A stretch of 50,627 nucleotides of DNA, from assembly GCA_945893045.1 (NCBI GenBank), contig CAMDEA010000039.1:1-50627 (forward strand), read 5' to 3'. Every line of letters starts with the position of its first letter. Position 1 is the stretch's first letter. Positions 16,979 to 25,815 of the stretch are shown piece after piece. A program made the translations under genes and the position numbers. Under the pieces are notes generated by a model, which saw only the letters and a list, made by a program, of their open reading frames with translations, was not told the DNA's origin and did not search any database. Source of the stretch: Planctomyces sp. SH-PL62. GTDB taxonomy: Bacteria; Planctomycetota; Planctomycetia; Planctomycetales; Planctomycetaceae.

Positions 16979-17759
16979 TCGCCAGCGTCTCGACCTCAAG
17001 CCGCTGGCCGAGCGTGGACACGATCTCGTTTCGTCCGCGTGTTGGCCGTTGGAGCCGCCGCGCGAGCCGTTCGATCATCCGGAGTTCTCCGAACTCATCG
17101 CCCGGATCATCGTCGCACGAAAAGCCGCCCGACCGGTGATCTTGATGATGGGCGCGCACCCGATAAAGCTGGGGCTTTCTCGGTTTCTGATTGATCTCAT
17201 CGAACACGGCTTCGTTACGCACTTCGCCACCAACGGAGCGGGGCTGATTCATGATTTCGAGCTGGCCTTGGTCGGCGGCACCAGCGAAGACGTCGCCAAG
17301 TGGATTCCCCTCGGTCAATTCGGACTGTGGCAAGAAACCGGCGGATTGAATGATGTGATCCGAGATGCCGCCGAACGACGTGAAGGACTCGGTGAGGCGG
17401 TCGGCCGAATCATCGAAGATCAACGATTCCCGCATCGCGATCTGAGCCTCGCCGCAGCCTGCTGGCGAGCCGGCATCCCTTGCACCTGCCACGTCAGCAT
17501 CGGCAGCGACATTATCCACAGTCTGCCGAATTGCGACGGCGCGGCACTCGGCCAAACCAGCTTCACCGACTTCCTGATCTTCACTCACACCATCGAACAA
17601 CTCGAAGGGGGCGTGTACCTCAATGTCGGCAGTGCCGTCATTCGCCACGGCGAGCAGGAAGATCGACAGGCTCATCCAACAGAACGGTCTCGACATGACG
17701 TACCTCCCGGCTTCAGTGTCCTGGATTCAAGTCGCGGTCGAAAGCTCTCAATCCACTGA
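16956..17759 (+). CDS. Deoxyhypusine-synthase-like protein, C-terminus damaged
   Basis: From ATG 16956 (overlapping hldE) a 267-residue frame. RQRLDLKPLAERGHDL, VILMMGAHPIKLGLSRF, MGAHP, FATNGAGLIHDFE, FPHRDLSLAAACW and IGSDIIHSLPNCDGAALG resemble the planctomycete group of proteins annotated as deoxyhypusine-synthase-like, with a Rossmann-type fold; the reaction is unknown. Up to YLNVGSAVI (about residue 230) it looks normal, then the sequence changes to a low-quality tail. In another frame the DNA from about 17650 reads ASRKIDRLIQQNGLDM and SWIQVAVESSQSTDERDF, which looks more protein-like, so a frameshift or a junction with another gene lies near 17640. Confidence 0.6.
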   Translation: MSRYPQFDRQRLDLKPLAERGHDLVSSACWPLEPPREPFDHPEFSELIARIIVARKAARPVILMMGAHPIKLGLSRFLIDLIEHGFVTHFATNGAGLIHDFELALVGGTSEDVAKWIPLGQFGLWQETGGLNDVIRDAAERREGLGEAVGRIIEDQRFPHRDLSLAAACWRAGIPCTCHVSIGSDIIHSLPNCDGAALGQTSFTDFLIFTHTIEQLEGGVYLNVGSAVIRHGEQEDRQAHPTERSRHDVPPGFSVLDSSRGRKLSIH

Positions 17760-17836
17760 CGAACGCGACTTTACGAAACGTGGCCGGCCCTTGAAGATGC
17801 TCGGCCAGACGAACAAACGAATGAGGAACCTGCGAC

Positions 17837-19117
17837 GTGTTTTTAGATTTGCCAGTTGGGACTCTGTTGTTGATGGTCGTAAAGCTGATTTCGGCTGCGA
17901 TTGGTCTTTGGATGTTGCTTTGGGTTCGCAAGCTCTGGCGTGATCGGCCGTCGCTATCTCTTCTTTGCACCTTAGGACTACTGGGTTTGTCTTGGCGTGC
18001 GTTGTTGATTTTGTGGGTGTGGAGCGTCGCACTTGATGATTATTCACTCGGAATGGTGCTCTGGCTGATCGTAGGAGCCGCTGGCTTCTGGATGCTCCTA
18101 CGCCTGCGAGGGCAGTGGCGTGGGCAGCCAAAACAATTGAATTGGGTCAACGCCGGGCTGTCGCTGTGGATGGGTTTGGCTTTGCTGACGTGCGTTGAGT
18201 TGTACTTCGCGATCTTTTACGACACATCGGACTCGTTCAACATGACGAACGTGTCGCGGAAGTGGTTCAAGTTGCATGTTGAGCCACAGAAGCATCGCTT
18301 TGAAATTCGGCCGGGTGAAGGGCTGATGATTCGCGATGACCGCGACTACCCGACGCAGCTTTCCAAAGATCAGCGGCATTTGGTGTTCTTCGGCGACAGT
18401 TTCACGTTCGCACAGGGAGTGCCGGACGTGCGTGACCGCTTCAGCAATCGTGTGCGAGCGGCGCTCGAACCGGCATCGAACGGGCGAGTCGTCGTCTCGA
18501 ACCTCTCCGACGCTGGCACGGATCTGTTCTGGGTTGAAGGGTTGATGAAGGTGCTCTTCGAGAACGGCCATCGCGTGGACACGGCGGTCTACGTGCTCTG
18601 CTTGAACGACATCGAGACGTTTCACGAGCGGCATCGGACCTATTACCAGGACTTGAGCAAGCACTCGCCGACGTTCTTTCTGTTTCGCGACACGTACTTC
18701 TTCAACTGGGTCTATTTCCGAGTGAAGCAGGCGACGCTGAAGGACGTGCGCGGATATTTCTCTTTCGTGCAGGAGTATTACTCCGGCGAACCGTGGGAGA
18801 AGATGAGCCGGAAACTGGATCAAATGCAGACGCTGTGCGAGGCACACGGGACGGACTTTCGGATCGTGATCTTTCCGTTCCTGCACAACCTGGGGCCGGA
18901 GTATCCGTTTCGTGAAGCTCATCAGAAGATCGTGGAGCACTGCCGATCGCAGAACATTCCCGTCTTGGATTTAGAGCCGGAGCTGACGCCGTTCGCCGCG
19001 AAAGGTCTGACCGTGAACCGCTTTGACGCTCATCCCAATGAATTGGCCCATCGCCTCGCGGCCGAGGCGATGTTACGGGAACTTTTGCGGGATTTCTCCA
19101 CGAATGGAAATCCTTGA
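17837..19117 (+). CDS. SGNH/GDSL-type hydrolase with N-terminal membrane helices
   Basis: A 426-residue protein starting at GTG 17837 (GAGGAA 10 bases upstream). Three or four hydrophobic segments fill about 5-135 (VGTLLLMVVKLISAAIGLWM; ALLILWVW; GMVLWLIVGAAGFWMLL; LSLWMGLALLTCVELYF). The remainder carries the SGNH-fold marks: FFGDSFTFAQGV with the nucleophile Ser, SNLSDAGTDL with the Gly/Asn blocks, LCLNDIETF, and the C-terminal D-x-x-H in FDAHPNELAH. Family members act as esterases or O-acetyl hydrolases, often on exported polysaccharides. The substrate is not evident. It stands alone between the damaged DHS-like gene and a STAS gene. Confidence 0.75.
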   Translation: MFLDLPVGTLLLMVVKLISAAIGLWMLLWVRKLWRDRPSLSLLCTLGLLGLSWRALLILWVWSVALDDYSLGMVLWLIVGAAGFWMLLRLRGQWRGQPKQLNWVNAGLSLWMGLALLTCVELYFAIFYDTSDSFNMTNVSRKWFKLHVEPQKHRFEIRPGEGLMIRDDRDYPTQLSKDQRHLVFFGDSFTFAQGVPDVRDRFSNRVRAALEPASNGRVVVSNLSDAGTDLFWVEGLMKVLFENGHRVDTAVYVLCLNDIETFHERHRTYYQDLSKHSPTFFLFRDTYFFNWVYFRVKQATLKDVRGYFSFVQEYYSGEPWEKMSRKLDQMQTLCEAHGTDFRIVIFPFLHNLGPEYPFREAHQKIVEHCRSQNIPVLDLEPELTPFAAKGLTVNRFDAHPNELAHRLAAEAMLRELLRDFSTNGNP

Positions 19118-19207
19118 CCGATCGGTTCATAATCCCGCCCCAACCGCGATTGCGGGCGGATTTGACTGGCCCGTCTCTCTCCAAAAACCCCGCCTTCAAC
19201 TCGTCAC

Positions 19208-19579
19208 ATGACAGCACCTCTCAACAAAGTCTTCCGCCTGGAACGCGATGGAAACGTCCTGATCGTCATCCCTCAGGGTGACATCAGCGGCTTCCGATAC
19301 AACGACGTGCATCAGGAATCCAACGTGACATTGCAGGTGCTTGATGACCCATCGTTGCAGCATGTGGTGATTGATTTCACGGCCGAGCAAATTCTGGGAT
19401 CGATCATCATCAGCGTCGTCATCAAGACGTGTCGCAAAGCCGGAGCCAAGGGAGGCAAGGCCGCGTTTTGCAATGCCTCGACCGACATGTTGGAAGTGCT
19501 CACGACCATGAATCTGACGAAACTTTGGCCGCACTACGCCAGCCGAGCCGAGGCGATCGCCGCCGTTCAAGCCGGATGA
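19208..19579 (+). CDS. STAS-domain protein (anti-sigma-factor-antagonist type)
   Basis: A 123-residue protein that is one STAS domain: beta start VFRLERDGNVLIVIPQGDIS, then VVIDFTAEQILGSIIISVVIKT in the place of the phosphorylated loop, then AAFCNASTDMLEVLTTMNL. The usual Ser of the SpoIIAA motif (DxSG) is replaced by the segment EQILGSI, so regulation by phosphorylation is uncertain. It probably acts in a regulatory partner switch in the cytosol. It is followed by a strong palindrome. Confidence 0.75.
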   Translation: MTAPLNKVFRLERDGNVLIVIPQGDISGFRYNDVHQESNVTLQVLDDPSLQHVVIDFTAEQILGSIIISVVIKTCRKAGAKGGKAAFCNASTDMLEVLTTMNLTKLWPHYASRAEAIAAVQAG

Positions 19580-19583
19580 AACT

Positions 19584-19671
19584 AACCCGAAGCGTCAGCG
19601 AGGGCGAACGCTTCAGAACACACCAAATTCTGAGTCTCTTGAAGCGTTCGCCCTCGCTGACGCTTCGGGTT
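19584..19671. repeat. Perfect 32-base inverted repeat in the gap after the STAS gene
   Basis: The arms 19584-19615 and 19640-19671 (starting AACCCGAAGCGTCAGCG) are perfect inverted copies with a 24-base loop. It may end STAS transcription, but no T-run follows and it looks like a dispersed palindromic element of the kind found inside genes in this window. Confidence 0.9.
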
Positions 19672-19724
19672 ACTTTGAGTTGCGGCTTCGCCGCGATGTT
19701 TCACCCACTGTGAAGGACATCTGC

Positions 19725-21305
19725 GTGACCGCCGCTCTACCGCTCGACATCGCTGCCGCCAGCCCCGCCGTCCGGCCGATCGCCGTGATCGACATCGGCA
19801 CGACCGCCATCCGCATGGCCATTGCCGAAATCGACGGCTCCGGCAACGTCCGCACGTTGGAAACCGTGTCGCAAGGTGTCGATCTGGGCAAGGACACGTT
19901 CACCCGCGGCATCATCAAACGCGGCACCATCGAAGACTGCGTTAAGGTGCTGGTCAGCTACCGCCAGTTGCTCAACGAGTACCAAGTCACCAGCACCGAT
20001 CAAATTCGCGTCGTCGCCACCAGCGCGGTGCGCGAGGCAGCCAACCGCCTGTCGTTCATCGACCGCATCTACATCGCCACCGGCCTGACGGTCGAGCCAC
20101 TCGACGAAGCCGAGGTCAACCGCATCACGTTCGTGGGCATCAAGCCGTACCTCGATTCGGAACGAGCCCTCGCGTCCGCAAAGACGTTGGTCGTCGAAGT
20201 CGGCGGAGGCAGCACCGAAGTGCTGCTGGTCCAAAGCGGACAAGTCGCGTACTCGCACACCTACCGGCTCGGCTCACTGCGGCTGCGCGAAATGCTGGAA
20301 GAGCACCGCCTGCCGAAGCTCAAGGTCCGCTCGATCATGCAGAGCCAGATCGGCCGCACGGTCGATGAGATTGTGGTCCACGTTCCGCCAGAAGGCTCGA
20401 CCGAGTTGATCGCGCTGGGGGGCGACGTCCGTTTCGCCGCGGCCCAAATTCTGCCGGAGAAGAAGCTGCAACACCTCGGCCGAGTCTCGACCTCGTCGTT
20501 GGAACGCTTCACCGACAAAGTGCTGGAGATGTCGCCGGACGAGATCGTGCAGAAGTATCAAATCTCGTTTCCCGACGCGGAAACGCTCGGCCCGGCGCTA
20601 CTGGCCTACAGCCTGTTGGCGCGGACGCTGCACCTCGACCACATTCTGGTCACGAACGTGAACCTGCGCGATGGATTGCTCAAAGACCTGGCCGTGCGCG
20701 GCGCGTGGACGGAGGATTTTTCGGAACAAGTCCTCCGCTCAGTGATCGACTTCGGCCGGAAGTTTTGCTTCGACGAACCGCACGCGACACACGTTGCGGT
20801 GTTGGCCAAAAAACTCTTCGAGCAACTTCGCGAGCAACATCAACTCGATTCCCGCACCGGCCTGCTGTTGCAAGTCGCCGCGCTGTTGCACGAAGTCGGG
20901 CTGTACGTCAACACGACCAGCTATCACAAGCACTCGATGTACCTGATCCAAAACGGCGAACTGTTCGGTCTGTCTCGCCGAGATCAGCTCGTCGTCGCGA
21001 TCGTCGCGCGCTACCATCGCCGAGCCTCTCCCAAACCCACCCACGCCGGCTACGCCTCGCTGGACCGTGACGGCCGCGTCACCGTCGCCAAGCTCGCCGC
21101 GCTGCTGCGAGTCGCCATCGCGCTCGACCGTTCCTACACACAACGCATCGCCGACCTGACCTGCGAACGCGAAGACGACCGCTTAGTCATTCAAATCCCG
21201 AACGCGGACGACTTGTCGCTCGAACAACTCGCCCTCAAGCAAAACGGCTCGCTGTTCGAGGAAACCTTCGGCCTGCAAGTCGTGCTGCGAGCGAAACAGG
21301 GATGA
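19725..21305 (+). CDS. Ppx/GppA-family phosphatase with HD-like C-terminal domain
   Basis: A 526-residue protein of the exopolyphosphatase/guanosine-pentaphosphate phosphatase family. The actin-like ATPase fold is clear: VIDIGTTAIRMAIAEI, RVVATSAVREAANR, VVEVGGGSTEVLLV, RLGSLRLREML. The C-terminal part (from about 330) is an HD-type domain with AALLHEVGLYVN, SYHKHSMYLI and VARYHRR. It hydrolyses inorganic polyphosphate or pppGpp. GTG 19725 was taken as start (GAAGGA 8-9 bases upstream); an earlier TTG at 19680 overlaps the palindrome edge and is unlikely. It overlaps the next gene by 4 bases. Confidence 0.88.
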   Translation: MTAALPLDIAAASPAVRPIAVIDIGTTAIRMAIAEIDGSGNVRTLETVSQGVDLGKDTFTRGIIKRGTIEDCVKVLVSYRQLLNEYQVTSTDQIRVVATSAVREAANRLSFIDRIYIATGLTVEPLDEAEVNRITFVGIKPYLDSERALASAKTLVVEVGGGSTEVLLVQSGQVAYSHTYRLGSLRLREMLEEHRLPKLKVRSIMQSQIGRTVDEIVVHVPPEGSTELIALGGDVRFAAAQILPEKKLQHLGRVSTSSLERFTDKVLEMSPDEIVQKYQISFPDAETLGPALLAYSLLARTLHLDHILVTNVNLRDGLLKDLAVRGAWTEDFSEQVLRSVIDFGRKFCFDEPHATHVAVLAKKLFEQLREQHQLDSRTGLLLQVAALLHEVGLYVNTTSYHKHSMYLIQNGELFGLSRRDQLVVAIVARYHRRASPKPTHAGYASLDRDGRVTVAKLAALLRVAIALDRSYTQRIADLTCEREDDRLVIQIPNADDLSLEQLALKQNGSLFEETFGLQVVLRAKQG

Positions 21306-22132
21306 CCCCACCCATGCCCCCCGAACTCCGGATCGCCGAAGCCGCCGCCCATGCCGGGGCTGAGATTGCCCTCCAGCACTTTCAAAACTTGGCCCAAGTC
21401 ACCAGTGAAATCAAACCGGGTGAGCCAAGCTTCAACCGTGTCTCGATCGCCGACGTCGAATCCGAACACGCGATCGTCGCCGTCATCCGCCGTGAGTTTC
21501 CGAACCATGCGATCTTAGGCGAGGAAGCGCACACGGCCGCCGCCGATGCCGAGCATCTGTGGGTCATCGACCCCATCGACGGCACGAACAATTTTCTGCA
21601 CGGTATTCCCCAATTCGGCATCTCGGTGGCCTACTACCGAGCCGGCCAACCGGTCTGCGGTGTGATCCTCAATCCCGCTCGCGGCGACAGCTTTGTCGCA
21701 TCGCGCGGACACGGAGCCTTTCACAACGGCCAGCGCGCCGGCGTCTCAGAACATCGCCGGCTGGATGAAGTCTTGATCGGACTCGGCTTCTACTACGACC
21801 GCGGCGCGATGATGGAAGCCACGCTCGCCGCGATGCGAGAACTCTTCGGCCACAACATTCACTGCATCCGCCGCCTGGGAGCCGCAACGCTCGACCTGTG
21901 CATGGTCGCCTGCGGACAACTCGGAGCGTACTTCGAGTACGAACTCTCGCCCTGGGACTTCGCCGCCGGCCGATTATTTGTCGAAGAAGCCGGAGGCCGC
22001 GTAACGACCTGCGACGGTGGCCCGCTCCCGCTGGCGAAGACACATATCCTCGCCACCAACGGTCTGTTGCACGACGTCATGCGGGAAATCGTGCAACGAC
22101 ATTTGCCCGCTCCGGTCGTCGCGCGAGGCTGA
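21302..22132 (+). CDS. Inositol-monophosphatase-family phosphatase
   Basis: A 276-residue protein with the metal-binding sites of this family: ILGEEAH (GEE), WVIDPIDGTNNFLHG (DPIDGT) and ELSPWDFAAGRLFVEEAGG (WD). Family members hydrolyse inositol-1-phosphate, 3'-phosphoadenosine-5'-phosphate or fructose-1,6-bisphosphate, so the substrate cannot be fixed here. It starts inside the last codons of the Ppx gene (ATG at 21302, 4-base overlap), so the two are made as one operon. Confidence 0.9.
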   Translation: MTPPMPPELRIAEAAAHAGAEIALQHFQNLAQVTSEIKPGEPSFNRVSIADVESEHAIVAVIRREFPNHAILGEEAHTAAADAEHLWVIDPIDGTNNFLHGIPQFGISVAYYRAGQPVCGVILNPARGDSFVASRGHGAFHNGQRAGVSEHRRLDEVLIGLGFYYDRGAMMEATLAAMRELFGHNIHCIRRLGAATLDLCMVACGQLGAYFEYELSPWDFAAGRLFVEEAGGRVTTCDGGPLPLAKTHILATNGLLHDVMREIVQRHLPAPVVARG

Positions 22133-22188
22133 TCCAAGGCTCTTGAGTCGCACCCGCGCGCTCCACTAGACTCCCGCCCCGCTCGCGA

Positions 22189-22259
22189 TACCCGATGGTG
22201 TAACGGTAGCACAACAGATTTTGGTTCTGTTTGTCCAGGTTCGAATCCTGGTCGGGTAA
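22189..22259 (+). tRNA. tRNA-Gln (UUG)
   Basis: Acceptor arms TACCCGA (22189-22195) and TCGGGTA (22252-22258) pair. The anticodon stem ACAGA/TCTGT encloses the loop TTTTGGT with anticodon TTG, and the T arm has GGTTCGAATCC. The 3' CCA is not encoded. A terminator-like hairpin and an integrase remnant lie just downstream. Confidence 0.95.
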
Positions 22260-22295
22260 TTGGTTGCTTGTGCAAATCTCGGCAACAGAGTGACG

Positions 22296-22318
22296 GCCCC
22301 GGAAATGCCGGGGCTTTT
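22296..22318 (+). terminator. Rho-independent-type terminator after tRNA-Gln
   Basis: GCCCCGG (22296-22302), loop AAATG, CCGGGGC (22308-22314), then TTTT. The hairpin is perfect and lies 37 bases after the tRNA. Confidence 0.8.
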
Positions 22319-22324
22319 GCGTTT

Positions 22325-22544
22325 CAGGATTTCCCGCCGGTCGCACGGTTCCGCCGCTTTCGCAAATTTCCGCTGCTGAGCGTCCCGGATTCTGTCCCGG
22401 TTTTTCGAGTGCCTTTTGGAAGTCGGCGTCGGTGATGTGCAGGTCGTGCTCCCCGGCGACAGCCTCGGAATGTCCCATTCACGAGCAGACGGCGCGAGCC
22501 GGGTTCGTCTTGACCAGTTCCGTTTGGCGGGACGCGCTGAGGTT
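22325..22544 (-). pseudogene. Decayed 3' fragment of a tyrosine integrase
   Basis: The minus strand reads NLSASRQTELVKTNPARAVCS, then TGA (22479-22481), then MGHSEAVAGEHDLHITDAD, FQKALEKPGQNPGR. This matches the C-terminal end of planctomycete phage-type integrases, where a Trp normally precedes GHSEAVA; TGG has become TGA. The expected Arg in the NLRAS motif is Ser and the catalytic Tyr (HYL) is Asp (HDL). The 5' part is missing: the fragment begins 6 bases from the end of the isomerase gene. Its place beside tRNA-Gln suggests an old island that used the tRNA as attachment site. Confidence 0.75.
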
Positions 22545-22550
22545 GGTGCC

Positions 22551-23459
22551 TCACACGTCGCACACCTTGGCGGCGTGGCGTAGGGCTTCGATTTTATCGG
22601 GCCAAGTGGGAATGAATTCTTGGGCGACGAAGCCGCGATAGCCGGTGGCGAGGATGGCCTGCATCACGGCGGGGTAGTTGATCTCTTGCGTGGCGTCGAG
22701 TTCGGCTCGGCCGGGGTTGCCGGCGGTGTGGTAGTGAGCGATCACGTCTTTGTATTGCCCGATGCGGCGGATCACATCGCCGTTCATGATCTGCACATGG
22801 TAGATGTCGAACAGCAGCTTCATGCGCGGCGAGTCCACTCGGCGAATCAGCTCGACGCAGAAGTCCACGTCGTCGCCGAAGTAGCCGGGATGGCCTTTCA
22901 TCGGATGGCTGCTGTCGCGCGAGTTGAGATGCTCCAGGCAGAAGTTGATTTTCTTTTCCTCGGCGTAGGCGATGACCTGCTTCCAACACTCGACGCAGTT
23001 CTTCGCTCCCTGTTCGTCGGAGATCCCTTTCTCACGCATGCCGGTGAACGTGATGACGTTCTCGCACTGATGCTCGACGGCCAGGTCGATGCCGGCTCGC
23101 AGTTTCGTCAGGCAGAATTCATGGTTGTCGCGGTTGAACGGCCCGCGAGCGAAGCCGTGACTGCTGACCAGCGAAATCTTCAAACCCAACTTTCGCACGG
23201 CCGGATAGTGCTCCGCGCCGATCCCTTCGATCGCCTCCAAGCCGATCTCGCGGCAATGCCGAGCCAGTTCCTCGGCGGGCATCGGATTGAAGCACCAGCC
23301 CATCACCGATTGCCGAATGCGACCGTTGCGAATCTTGAAATCCGGTTCCACCGGCCGATCCGCAGCGATGCTCGTCGCCGTCCCTACGGCAACGGTCCCA
23401 GCCGCCAACGTGCCAACCGCTGTCTTGATGAGATCTCGTCGATTGAGTCGTGAAGTCAT
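22551..23459 (-). CDS. Tat-exported hydroxypyruvate-isomerase-like TIM-barrel protein
   Basis: A 302-residue protein of the AP-endonuclease-2/xylose-isomerase-like TIM-barrel superfamily. The N-terminus SRLNRRDLIKTAVGTLAAG is a twin-arginine signal. FCLEHLNSRD, GYFGDDVDFCVELI, LLFDIYHVQIMNGD, IAHYHTAGNPGRAELD and FVAQEFIP match the Hyi group (hydroxypyruvate isomerase). ATG 23459 was chosen because AGGAG lies 7 bases upstream and the Tat motif follows; an earlier ATG at 23519 has neither. Exported sugar isomerase-like proteins of this type are common in planctomycetes; the natural substrate is unknown. Confidence 0.82.
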   Translation of the reverse strand: MTSRLNRRDLIKTAVGTLAAGTVAVGTATSIAADRPVEPDFKIRNGRIRQSVMGWCFNPMPAEELARHCREIGLEAIEGIGAEHYPAVRKLGLKISLVSSHGFARGPFNRDNHEFCLTKLRAGIDLAVEHQCENVITFTGMREKGISDEQGAKNCVECWKQVIAYAEEKKINFCLEHLNSRDSSHPMKGHPGYFGDDVDFCVELIRRVDSPRMKLLFDIYHVQIMNGDVIRRIGQYKDVIAHYHTAGNPGRAELDATQEINYPAVMQAILATGYRGFVAQEFIPTWPDKIEALRHAAKVCDV

Positions 23460-23519
23460 GAGACGGCTCCTGAAATCGGATTGATTGGGAACAGAAGGTC
23501 GCAAAGGGCGCGAAGTCAT

Positions 23520-25622
23520 TTAACGTCCCAGTTCCTGGGCCAAACTTCCGGCGTCGTAAATCTTGCGCATCGCTTCCAGCATCCCGGCGGAGTGAACTGA
23601 GATGGATCGGCCGCCGACGTCGGACGAGTGGCGGAATTCATTGGCGAGCGCCGGGATGTTGGAATCGAAGATCAGCCCGACAAGTTCTCCAGCGCGATTC
23701 ACGACGGGGCTGCCGCTGTTGCCGCCGACGCCGTCAGCCGTGCTGGCGAAGTTGAGCGGCGTCGAGAGATCGAGTTTTGATTTGCGATCGTGCCACGTGC
23801 GCGGCAGTTTCCACGGGTCTTGCCCACCGTGAGAAGTTTCGTGCTCGAAGGCTTCGCCCATCGTCGTCCATGCCGGAACCTTCGTGCCGTTGTCGTCGAT
23901 GCCCTTCACTGCGCCGAAGGCGAGACGCAGAGTGAAGGTCGCATCGGGATAGACCGACGTGCCGAACTTGGCGAACCGCAGCTTGGCGATCTCGGCATAG
24001 GCTTGGCGTTCGAGTTCTTCCACCGTCGTGTCGAATTCTTTGCGGACGAACCGCGATCGCTCGTCGATGTCGCGAGCCAGCGCGATCAGCGTGTCGGTCG
24101 AGGATTCGACGGCCTTCCAGCCGCCGGCTGCGATCCGCTTTCGTTCTTCAACATCTTTCAGCTTCGTGCCGTTGACGAGTTCGGCCGCTCGCGTGACCGG
24201 CCCTTTGGCGGCCAGTGCTTTTTGCAGAACGTCGGGTTCGTGTTTGAGTTCTTCCAGCAGCAATGCGAGCGAGTCGGCGAGCTTGGCTCGCTCAAGATCT
24301 TCGTAGATCGGCGCGGGGGAGAAGACTTTTCGTTTGAGCGATTCGCGGCCAGATTCGCGGTACTCGGCCAAGCGTTTCTCGTTGGGCTTCTCGTCCTCGG
24401 CCGCCATGCGCACCAGTGACCGAGCGATGCCGAAGAGATCGGAATAAAAGCCCGCACCGGTTTCGAGCAGCAGATGCCGCTTGAAGAGATGCGCGTGATG
24501 CTCGTTCGCGGCGGAGATGCGGTCCCAAGCATCGGAGTTGGGATTTGAAATTTGAGATTTGGAATTTGAGATTTCAGATTTGAAGCCGCCACCAAACCGC
24601 AACTCCACCTCCGCTCCTCGCTTCGCGTCGAACAATCGCGGGTCGTGCAGCGACTGCATCTGGCCGACCGAGCGCTTGCGGCTGTTCTGCACGCCAAAGA
24701 GATCCTTCTTGGCTCGGCGAGCGAACTCCTCGCCGTCAGCAGCGAATTGTTGCAGCAGGATTTCTCGCCGACGCAGCAAGTTCAACAGCGCTGGAAAGCG
24801 AACATCGCGCTGGAACTTCAGCGCATCGACCGTCAGCAGACGGCTCGTCCGAGCGGGATGTCCGGAGACGAAGACCAGTTCGCCATCCGCCGCGCCCTTC
24901 GCGGACCACTTCAAAAAATGTTCGATCTTCACCGGCTGGCCGTTTTCGTAGACGCGGAAGATCGCCATGTCGAGGTCGTGACGCGGGAACTCGAAGTTGT
25001 CGGCATCGCCGCCGAAGAAGGCGATCGAAAACTCCGGCGCGAAGACCAGTCGCACGTCGGTGTATTTCTTGTAGCGATAGAGGTGATACGCACCCCCTTG
25101 AAACAGCGTGATGACGTCACTGCGGAGTTTCGTTTGCTCGGTCGATTCCTTTTCGATGTTCGCGATCACCGCCGACCGCGCGGCCTGAGCTTTGTCCGCC
25201 GGTTCGGCCGCGACCGCTTTGTTGATGCGGTCGGTGACATCCACGATCTCGACAAGCTGATTGAGTTCCAAATCCGGCGCGGGGACTTCATCGGGAGTTG
25301 TCTTCGCGAGAAAGCCGTCGCGATAGTAGTTGTGCTCGGCGGTGGAAATCTTCGCGAGTGTATCGGCCGCGACGTGATGATTGGTCAGTACGAGCCCGCT
25401 GCTCGACACAAACGATCCTGATCCGCCGGAGTTGAATCGCACCGACGAGCGCATCAAATGGTCCGCCCACCCGGCCGGTGGCTCGAAGCCGTATCGCTCT
25501 TTCAGGATCTTTGTTGGCAGTTGGTTGTAAACCCACATGCCTTCGTCGGCGTTGGCCGAGTTCATCGCCCATGCGACAAGAGCCGCCAGATGGAAGGCCA
25601 GACTTCGAGTCGTGCGTGGCAT
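23520..25622 (-). CDS. S46-family peptidase (DPP7/DPP11 type)
   Basis: A 700-residue exported serine peptidase. After a signal peptide (about 1-25, ending SANADEG) come GMWVYNQLP and GSGSFVSSSGLVLTNHHV (catalytic His about 82), FPRHDLDMAIFRVY (catalytic Asp) and GGNSGSPVVNRAGELVGLIFD with the nucleophile Ser (about 637). S46 enzymes cut dipeptides from peptide N-termini in the periplasm. ATG 25622 has AGGAGC 10 bases upstream; the earlier in-frame ATGs do not lead into a signal peptide. A short A+T-rich repeat at 24541-24584 is translated in frame (SEISNSKSQISN) as an insertion in a helical part. It ends one base after the isomerase ORF's old start region, so the two probably share a transcript. 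Confidence 0.92.
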   Translation of the reverse strand: MPRTTRSLAFHLAALVAWAMNSANADEGMWVYNQLPTKILKERYGFEPPAGWADHLMRSSVRFNSGGSGSFVSSSGLVLTNHHVAADTLAKISTAEHNYYRDGFLAKTTPDEVPAPDLELNQLVEIVDVTDRINKAVAAEPADKAQAARSAVIANIEKESTEQTKLRSDVITLFQGGAYHLYRYKKYTDVRLVFAPEFSIAFFGGDADNFEFPRHDLDMAIFRVYENGQPVKIEHFLKWSAKGAADGELVFVSGHPARTSRLLTVDALKFQRDVRFPALLNLLRRREILLQQFAADGEEFARRAKKDLFGVQNSRKRSVGQMQSLHDPRLFDAKRGAEVELRFGGGFKSEISNSKSQISNPNSDAWDRISAANEHHAHLFKRHLLLETGAGFYSDLFGIARSLVRMAAEDEKPNEKRLAEYRESGRESLKRKVFSPAPIYEDLERAKLADSLALLLEELKHEPDVLQKALAAKGPVTRAAELVNGTKLKDVEERKRIAAGGWKAVESSTDTLIALARDIDERSRFVRKEFDTTVEELERQAYAEIAKLRFAKFGTSVYPDATFTLRLAFGAVKGIDDNGTKVPAWTTMGEAFEHETSHGGQDPWKLPRTWHDRKSKLDLSTPLNFASTADGVGGNSGSPVVNRAGELVGLIFDSNIPALANEFRHSSDVGGRSISVHSAGMLEAMRKIYDAGSLAQELGR
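24541..24584. repeat. A+T-rich short repeat inside the S46 gene
   Basis: Units of GATTTGAAATTT/GAGATTTG type are repeated four to five times and are read in frame. A related stretch on the other strand lies at 41677-41707 in the PSCyt1 gene. The base composition differs sharply from the surrounding gene. Confidence 0.8.
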
Positions 25623-25815
25623 CGTGGAAAGCTCCTGCGGTTGAAAACGAGATGTCGGTGAGGCTGATTCCGAAAGTTGTTGTGATGGCGTCATGTTTTG
25701 AATGCAACGCATTGACCACTAATCGGCGCTAATCTTCGCTAATCGGGACAGATTGCTGGTCATTCATTAGCGGCGAGTAGCGTCAATGAGCGGTCCCAAG
25801 TCTTGTCGCGCGGCA
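25623..25815. other. Gap with short AATC/TAGCG repeats
   Basis: Between the S46 gene and the next minus-strand gene. CTAATCGGCGCTAATCTTCG (from about 25720) and CATTAGCGGCGAGTAGCG (about 25765) form an imperfect palindrome. No gene is visible. Confidence 0.55.

Noticed and set aside
19680..19725. TTG start for the Ppx/GppA gene at 19680
   Set aside because: It sits beside the palindrome and has no ribosome site; GTG at 19725 has GAAGGA upstream and starts where the family does.
22077..22478. Minus-strand frame across tRNA-Gln
   Set aside because: Part of it is antisense to the tRNA; only the integrase-like end (22325-22544) has meaning.
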